Source of the DNA: Actinomortierella ambigua
Lineage: Eukaryota > Mortierellomycota > Mortierellomycetes > Mortierellales > Mortierellaceae
NCBI GenBank assembly: GCA_016098155.1
Contig: JAAAJB010000478.1
Coordinates: 1-27,634, forward strand
DNA: 27,634 nt
Reading direction: 5' to 3'
Part shown: piece by piece, positions 21,401-27,634 of the stretch
How the letters are laid out: each line of letters starts with the position of its first letter
Numbering within the stretch: the first letter of the stretch is position 1
The notes under the pieces: model-generated
The model's input: only the letters and a program-made list of their open reading frames with translations
Database searches by the model: none
What the model was told of the DNA's origin: nothing
Translations under genes and position numbers: made by a program

Positions 21401-23459
21401 CACCAAGGTCGAGCAAGATATTGAATCACTTCAACAGCGAATCGAGACACTGGAGCAGGAACGACGACTTGTAGCTACAAAGAAAGAGACTCTGATTCGG
21501 CAGCGACAAAAGGAGCTCTTGTTTCTGGACTCGGAGTCGAGTGATGATGCCGATGGCCTAGACAACGAGGATTCTGACTCGGACGAAGATGACGGTGACG
21601 AGGAGGAGCCATCAAAGCCGTTGGAGGAGGCTTCTCAGACTGCAACGCCCCAACCGAAGAAGAGTCGTCGGCGGAAAGGGGATATCACACAACCGCCACC
21701 ACCACCACTACTACCACCGCCGCCGCCACTAGGCAAAGGCAAGGAAAGGCGCCGTGATTCAACTACATCTCTCGAGAGTGTGGACATAGGGGCGCCGGCT
21801 CCTCCAGCGCCAGCTCCGACTTTATCGTCGTCCCTGCGTGGCAGCAAGGACTCTCGACGGGGTCAACAAACGAAAACAAGTCTGGGTGAGCAGCAGCCCA
21901 ACATGGTCCGGTTTGAGGTGCCACTGCCAAGCAACATGCGTGCGAGTCAAGTGGTCTACTTGCCATCTCTTTCAAAGTCATTGTCGGCCTTGGCTCCGTT
22001 GTCCTCGCCGTTACCGGGAACTACTACGACGGTCGGTTGCAAGAATGATATCCCCGAGGACATCCTCTCGACTCCAGCAGCGACCACGGCAGCAGCAGCA
22101 GCAGCAGCGATTGCTGCACTCTCGGCATCCTCCTCGGGCACGTCGTACCACCAAAAAGATCATCGGGAGCTCCACATTCACCATCATGTGCATGTCAAGA
22201 ACGATAAAGTTCATGGTCGAAGCAGCAGTGGCGACGGCAAAGTCGTGCGCACGTCGGTGCCGCGATCGGGATCTTCTGGCACCACCAGCACCAGCACCAG
22301 CACCAGCACGAGCAAAGGTAAAAGCAAGGCCGCCCCAGAGAGCAACAGCAACACGGGCATGCACACTCGGTCAAAGCAACCTGCAATAGACCCGACCGTG
22401 ATTGAGGCTATCGATATGCTGCGACAGAGCATCGGTCGCCGAGATGGCCCTGGAGCTGTGGGGGGAAGGCGGAGTGGGTCCACTGAGCCTGTGGCCCAGC
22501 AACAGCAGCAGTATCAACAGGGCAATGATCAAGCACGGGCACCTTTGAAGCAAAACCAGCTAGCCGATTCAGATTCCCGTAAACAGGATGATGCAGCAGT
22601 AACAGCGAGTCGAGGCGAGGAGCAAGGGGCAGGGACACTGTCCCAAGGAGCTCTCACTACTGCTGATGCTGATGCTGCTGCTGCTATCGATGGTGAGACA
22701 GAGGAGCAGGAGGGAGCAGAGCATGTGAGCGATGGAGACGATGACGAGAATCCCGGTGCTGAGGACCAAAGTATGATTGACGGTGACGTCGCGGCTCGAC
22801 CACGAAGGATCCACATTGACGTGGAGCGCGTCCTATCACTGCTCAAGGCCCATCATCCGGACCGATGTGCGGTCTGTTGCAACCAGCCTTCTGGAAGCTC
22901 GTTTGATCATTCTCACCATGACCAGCCCAAGGAGACGGCGCATCGCGTTGACGTCAGAACGCGCCATCCACAGCCAGCCGCTTCGGAGAGGCGTCAGCAA
23001 CAACAGCGACGGGCCATTCATGTTTCACAAGAGAGCCAGATCCAGTCGCCAGTGCAACACCAACTACAACAACGGCTACCAACGGAAACTGAAGAACCGC
23101 GAGTGAAGAAAGGCCATGGAACAATCGACCGGGGATCGATGCACGAGCAGCAGCCGCAGCAGCAACAACAGCAGCAGCAACAGCAAGTCGATCAAGACCA
23201 CATCGACGGGGACCAAGATTACCACGACGAAGAAGACATTGAACAAATGGCGGATCAGGCAGATCAAGATTTGAGCAAAATCATGGAAATGTATCGGGCC
23301 GCCGGTGCTGAACTTGAGCTAGCGCGCGAAAATTACGAGAAAGTCAAGTCGGGTAAGGGGTTGTTGAACCCACAGCTTTTGGCGATTGTGGAGGAGCGCA
23401 AGAATACCATTGAACAAAAGATGAAGGAGTTTGAGCAGGTGATCAAGACCATGGTATAG
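18447..23459 (+). CDS. Large coiled-coil protein, Cep57/Ppc89-like, 1544 aa
   Basis: Four exons: 18447-19511, 19630-20920, 21067-21285 and 21400-23459 (4635 nt). The start was chosen for its strong context (CCCACCATGC); the frame is open further upstream. Intron 3 (21286-21399) is 114 bases and in frame, so it could be read through, but it has GTATGT..CTAG borders. Features in order: His-rich 121-139; conserved LLTVRDILDDPELQVVKG (213-230); polyQ 247-258; acidic run; coiled coils at 786-835 (VFGTLKDKIRTLKQKQ) and 859-902 (KVEQDIESLQQRIETLEQER); a second polyQ; LLKAHHPDRCAVCC with Cys1348/1351/1352; and a C-terminal helix (about 1480-1544, MEMYRAAGAELELARENYEK). The -HxPxxCxVC- motif followed by a terminal Y/L-rich helix is the layout of fungal Cep57 microtubule-binding/Ppc89 spindle-pole proteins. 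A centrosome or spindle-pole scaffold role is therefore plausible but not proven. Confidence 0.75.
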
Positions 23460-24290
23460 TACAATGCAGCATGAAGCATTTACAAGACTCACTCCCCTCC
23501 CCTCCCCTACACTCTTCCCACTTTCACCTTCACCTTCACTCTCTTCACCACCCACCACCACCTCCTCCTCCTGCCACCCGGGTTTCCCCAATCATTACAC
23601 TTCGTGCCGACTTTGGATGACCTGTTCAAAGTCGAGCTTAATCCACATGTTCTTTTTTTTTTCTTTGGCAGCGCCCAAAAGTAAAATAATAAAATGATGT
23701 CGACTTGAACTTCAAGTCCAAATAGCCTTCCACATGCAAGGCTTTTTTTTTTTTTTTTTTTTTTTTTTGTGTTTTTTTTTCTAACTCTTTTTTTTTTTTT
23801 GTGACTTGTTTCAACTGCTCAGATTTGTCTTGTAGTATTGTAACAGTATGAAGTCGTGCAGTATTGGATAGACATGAAAGATGCACTTCCTGCCCTTTCT
23901 TCATAATCAGTCTCTTTTTATTCCTCAACCACTTGTCCCTCTATCCATCCACAGCCTCACAGAGTGCCACTATACCCAGGCTGGTCTCTTGCTGTTGTCA
24001 GTATTATCGAAATATAAATCAACACGAAAAAAAAAACATTCACACGCACGCATTTTTTTGGGAGAAGACCAGCAGGCAGTGGCTGCTTCACGTTCCACTT
24101 TAATGTTTCTTTTTATACTTGAACTTGATGGTTGCTTCTTTTTGATAGTGAAACGGTAAGATTGCTACGCGATGGAGAAGGGGGGGGGAGGATGCGTGTG
24201 TGGAAGGATGGAGGGGGGGGGAGGAGGCATTTTTTTCCATCTCTGCTTTCCTCCTACTTGCTTGGGTACCGCTTGAAAGTGCCAATTTTT
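23460..24290. other. Convergent intergenic region with homopolymer runs
   Basis: This lies between two converging genes. It contains CCTTCA-type pyrimidine repeats (23500-23580), a possible polyadenylation stretch AATAAAA near 23688-23694, a T run of about 26 (23743-23768), further T and G runs, and no gene I recognise. Confidence 0.55.
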
Positions 24291-24536
24291 TTAAACCTTG
24301 CAATGGTCCTTTGAGATGCCTTCCCATTCACATCCGTGAATACAGCGGCCGTAGTCGAGCGCTCGGGAACCTTTCCTGCCGTTGCACTGGTAGATATGGT
24401 CCGCGATGCAGCCCTTGACTAAGGGAGAATTGCCGCAATGTTTGCCTGCAGTTACATTGTCGCAGATACAGGCACGGGCCGTGGAGGACAGCGCAATCAT
24501 GGCGGCGATGACGGCGATGACGGTAGTGAACTTCAT
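24291..24536 (-). CDS. Small secreted cysteine-rich protein, 81 aa
   Basis: I take the internal ATG at 24536, which gives MKFTTVIAVIAAMIALSSTARA, a textbook signal peptide. The frame stays open 68 codons further upstream, but that part crosses the TATA box and CT-rich leader. The mature chain of about 59 residues has eight cysteines at 23, 25, 34, 43, 51, 65, 69 and 79 (C-1-C-8-C-8-C-7-C-13-C-3-C-9-C), with CICDN at its start and YGRCIHGCEW near the end. It belongs to no family I can name. A decayed copy lies at 10345-10550, so this is a multi-copy family in this genome. Single exon. Likely extracellular, effector-like or antimicrobial; function unknown. Confidence 0.8.
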   Translation of the reverse strand: MKFTTVIAVIAAMIALSSTARACICDNVTAGKHCGNSPLVKGCIADHIYQCNGRKGSRALDYGRCIHGCEWEGISKDHCKV

Positions 24537-24660
24537 GATGTATATGCTTGTTTGTTTGTTTGAGGTGGTGGGAGGTGGAGAGAGAGATAGAGAGGGTTGA
24601 TAATTGATGTTGGTGATGAGAGTGTGTGTGTGTGGGGGGGGGTCCACGCTATCGAAACCA

Positions 24661-24670
24661 ATATATATAG
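24661..24670 (-). promoter_or_regulatory. TATA box of the 81-aa secreted protein gene
   Basis: CTATATATAT on the minus strand, 125 bases upstream of the ATG at 24536. It is followed by a C/CA-rich leader. It supports starting the protein at 24536 and not further upstream. Confidence 0.6.
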
Positions 24671-25453
24671 GTTCGAAAGCCGTGTGTGTGTTGCTGTTGC
24701 TGTTGCTATTTTTTTGTGCCCTACTCGTTACGTGAGGCATCGCTGACCATCCTTCTTCTTCCTCGCCGTGTTACTTTGGTCGAAAAGAGCGCTGTTAGAA
24801 ACAAGAACACGATCCATCCAGAAAACTCATTGCACGTACCTTCACAAAAGCCGACACCAACTGCTTTCTCATAAAATGTGTCCGAGGGGTAGAGAGGAGT
24901 GTGATCACACATTCTATCCCGTTGTGCCGGCGGTGCTGCTCAGTACGTACGATGAATGTTTGATCACGGACCCTCTGTCCCCTCTCCGCCTTGTTGGCTG
25001 AAATAAAAAAGAGGGTGGTTGGTGTCGTATCTTTGACGCGAAATGGTGAGGTTGGCAAGGGCTTTTGGCAGTAATCGCTGCGGAGATTCTCTCGATGTGT
25101 ACTATCCGTCCTGCTCGGTTTGTCTCTTCACTGAAGCCTATAGAATAGTCAAGGGATGGGGAGAGAGACTAATGTGCTGAGCTTGCTGACCTCAGTACGC
25201 TTTCTTCTTTTTTAAAAAGAAGCCTGCTGTCATTCTTTTTTTTGGGATCAAGTGGGCTTTGGGTTTTCGTACATGTACGAATGTAACTGTACACCATTAT
25301 GGCTGCATAAGGAGCCCATCCGATTCTTGGGACATATTCCAAGATCCACCACCCCACGCAGCACACCAGAGGCAAAGTAACGGCACAACACGACGCACAC
25401 ACACGCACACACGCACAAAAGGTACTTTGTCCGCGGGCAGCCACTATTTGAGT
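24671..25453. other. Intergenic
   Basis: Upstream of the minus-strand secreted-protein gene and downstream of the DNAJC17 gene. No gene is recognised; a short CA/GCAC repeat lies at 25390-25420. The open frames on both strands lack known motifs. Confidence 0.5.
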
Positions 25454-27175
25454 TCATTTGATCTTTGGCTTCTTCCCTGTACTATTCTTCTCGTCGCCTT
25501 CGTCTTCCTCTTGATCCTGTCTGAGCAACTCCTCTGCCAGCCTCTTGCGCTCCATGTCTTTGGCTTTCATTTTTGCAAGAGTGGCTATTTCATAATCATC
25601 GATTGGTGGGGCCCCTGGGAACGATGGCGCACTGCCAAATATGGGGGGCGGATTAAATGTAGGTATCTATTAGCAAAAGAAAGAGGTGAAAGACAGTGTA
25701 TGATTAGAAAACTCCTGGCAACAAGAAATTTATCTCCTCGCCCCTCTCTTAAAAAACAGAAGAGATGTCAATACGCATGTAAAGCAAACACCTACATCTG
25801 TCGAAAAGGACGAAAACGAAGACTTTGATCCAAACGCAGAAATGCCAGATCCAAAGGCGGGCGTAGTGGGGGCGGAAAGACGACTTGGTGACAAACTCGG
25901 TGTCGTCGATTGATTTGATCCGGTTGACTTGTTATTAGTGATGTTCTTTTCCTGCGCCTTCAGACTAGCGACAATGGCTGGCTCCGATCCTCCAGCCCAG
26001 CTTATCTCGAATGGTTTTAGTGCCTCGCTCCCTTTTTGTTGTGCTCGCATGGCTGCATACTGCAAAATAAATACAAAAAGTGGTGGGTGAGAGGTGGGGG
26101 GGGGGATAACAAAATGTTGTTAGTGTCGACTGCCCTCTTCGTATCCTGGTACAAAATAAGACAAAAAAATCTGGACCAGACAAGAAAACCCTTACAGCTC
26201 CTGGAATAGACTGGAAGGAAATGACAGCGGATCCTTGGTTTCTGCAGAGACATGACTCGATCTGTCCAAACTTGCCAAAGATCGCCCTCAACTGGTCCTC
26301 ATCAAATGTACATTTCTTTTTCTTCCACTTGATCCGTAATGTCGAATCCAGCGAAACAATCGATGCCTCTATGGTCAATAAAGTAAATTATCCGTGTTAG
26401 TAAACATATGAGGGCTACATCATATGTGAGTGTATTGATGGAGGAGGAGGGAAGGATCGGGGGCCTCAAGGTACCTCGTGCCGCCGTGACCTCTTCAGCT
26501 TGCCGTAACAGCTCGGCTTCCCGTTCAGCTCTCTTCTTTGCGCCTTCCTGTTTGATCCTCTCCATCTATAACAAAAGTGAGTAATATGTGAAAAAAAAAA
26601 CGTGATAAGTCGCTTCTTTCGAATTCCCTACTTGTGCCTTGCTTTGTTTTGTCTGCGTGATGACTGAGAGATGAGTGGCCGGTGGGGTATCAAAGGCTAA
26701 CCTCGTGATGTAGGCGAATGGCCGCAGCCTTCTCTTCCGCCTGCTGTTTCCTAAAGGCGTTCTCCCGGGTTTCTAGATCCTCCTTCATCTTTCTGCGAGC
26801 TGCGTCATATTTATCGGTCCTCTCCTGAGCCTGTGCCTTGACTTTGAGCACATTGTCGAATGCTTGCCGGGCGGCCGGATCCAGAAGAATGTCATATGCC
26901 TGGGAGATCTGGTGGAAAATCTTGCCTATGTTTGTGAAAGGACAAAAAAAAAAAGGGATGGGATTGTGGTTAGGGATTTTTGCGTGGAGGTAAAGTCGGG
27001 CTCGCCACCAAAAAAAATAAGAAGGGATGTGCTACATGCCTGCATTGGGATCATCAGGGTTCTTGTCTGGATGGTGCTTTAATGCCTTGAGCCTATAGGC
27101 CTTTGTGATATCCTTATTGCTGGCGGTGCTTTCGACACCGAGAATGGCATACCAGTCCAGCTGCTCTTCTGCCAT
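25454..27175 (-). CDS. DNAJC17/Cwf23-type J-domain and RRM splicing protein, 366 aa
   Basis: Six exons, in transcription order: 27175-27040, 26925-26702, 26565-26475, 26368-26196, 26059-25796 and 25666-25454 (1101 nt). An N-terminal J domain ([16 protein letters not shown]..., HPD at 35-37, then [15 protein letters not shown]) recruits Hsp70. A charged coiled coil (about 80-150) follows, then an RRM (about 158-215, [10 protein letters not shown] ... GSAVISF), a Ser/Pro linker, and the family's end motif [20 protein letters not shown]. Fission yeast Cwf23, budding yeast Cwc23 and human DNAJC17 are spliceosome-associated J proteins with roles in splicing and spliceosome disassembly. It acts in the nucleus. 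Intron 1 (26926-27039) is best read as GC..AG. Intron 2 has a GTTAGC donor, and intron 3 has a perfect TACTAAC branch site (26396-26402). Phases agree at every junction. Confidence 0.9.
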
Positions 27176-27522
27176 GGCGGGTAATGAGGACAGGAGGAAG
27201 GTGAGAAGGAAAAGGGGATCAAAGAAAGTTTAATGCCCAATGTCATGTCCTTTTTTTGGTAACAGTCACATCTCGCGCATGAGCTTGTTTCTTGAAGGGA
27301 GCGAAGGGGGAAGGGGTAGAAAAAGAAACTATTGTCATTCACACCCGCCCATGCCATCACGAGTCATTGCATTTCACCAACAATCAATTCAACTCAAAAA
27401 CTATCTTTTTTTGCTCCTAGAAGTCTCTCAAAATGGTACTTTCGAGGCTACCTATACGCGTCTTGTCAAGTTGTGGACACCAAGCTGGCTTCTCACGCTC
27501 TCTCCCCAACTTTTTTTATTAG
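27176..27522. other. Divergent promoter region
   Basis: Shared upstream region between the DNAJC17 gene (minus) and the kinase gene (plus). It contains short T runs and no TATA box I trust. The plus-strand frame 27240-27590 spans it and is out of frame with the kinase, so it is rejected. Confidence 0.45.
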
Positions 27523-27634
27523 CCCTCTCTGCAATCCTTGTTGGTTCTGGGAAACCCTCTCGGCTCAGGAGGCTATGGGTCTGTCTATGAGGCTCTCTGG
27601 GGATGTCAGCCGTGTGCCGCAAAGACATTCTTCC
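27523..27634 (+). CDS. Protein kinase, N-lobe start, cut by the window edge
   Basis: After a good acceptor (TTTTTTTATTAG, ending 27522) the frame reads PSLQSLLVLGNPLGSGGYGS, then VYEALWGCQPCAAKTFF, and runs off the end. GSGGYGSVY is the glycine-rich ATP loop, and CAAK holds the beta-3 lysine of a protein kinase, most like fungal TKL or dual-specificity kinases. The 5' exon is unclear. The ATG at 27433 is in the same frame but separated by a TAG at 27520-27522. An intron 27436-27522 (ATG then GTACTT) would join the start codon directly to the kinase domain. Subfamily and substrate cannot be told from this fragment. Confidence 0.7.

Noticed and set aside
24537..24740. N-terminal extension of the 81-aa secreted protein
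   Set aside because: It covers the TATA box and repetitive leader. The internal ATG gives a perfect signal peptide.

Overview
The window looks like nuclear DNA from a filamentous fungus, most likely an early-diverging Mucoromycota/Mortierella-like lineage. The genes have many short spliceosomal introns (about 85-235 nt) with GT..AG borders and TACTAAC-like branch sites. The kelch-plus-transmembrane and STELLO/DUF288-type genes are, from memory, common in Mortierellaceae. The lineage is an inference; I could not run a search. All gene models were assembled by hand from reading frame, splice signals and family motifs.

Left third (1-8.8 kb): a small secreted cysteine-rich protein (1187-1495); a large imperfect inverted repeat (2301-3172); a STELLO/DUF288-like glycosyltransferase gene that has lost its 5' half (3311-4901); a decayed Helitron on the minus strand whose 3' hairpin and CTAG terminus lie about 30 bp past that gene's stop codon (4930 to about 6150); and a four-exon signal-peptide/kelch/single-TM protein (6685-8772).

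Middle (8.8-14.9 kb): a 2.3-kb gene-poor stretch holds a broken paralogue (10345-10550) of a second small secreted cysteine-rich protein found intact at 24291-24536. It is followed by a three-exon zinc-dependent medium-chain alcohol dehydrogenase (11088-12728), which converges on a mucin-like single-pass membrane protein (12915-13817, minus).

Right part (14.9-27.6 kb): conserved housekeeping genes. These are a CC2D1/Lgd-type DM14+C2 protein (14976-18167), a 1544-residue coiled-coil protein resembling fungal Cep57/Ppc89 spindle-pole scaffolds (18447-23459), the intact small secreted protein (minus), a six-exon DNAJC17/Cwf23 J-domain+RRM splicing factor (25454-27175, minus), and the start of a protein kinase that runs off the end (27523 onward).

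There is no operon-like organisation. The genes act separately: surface and secreted proteins (two small secreted proteins, kelch-TM, mucin-TM), intracellular trafficking (CC2D1), the microtubule organising centre (Cep57-like) and splicing (DNAJC17). The most unusual features are the two cysteine-rich secreted proteins, one with a hydrophobin-like cysteine order and one with a live and a dead copy, and the transposon-flanked, decapitated STELLO gene. I found no clear evidence for a wholly new multi-gene system.
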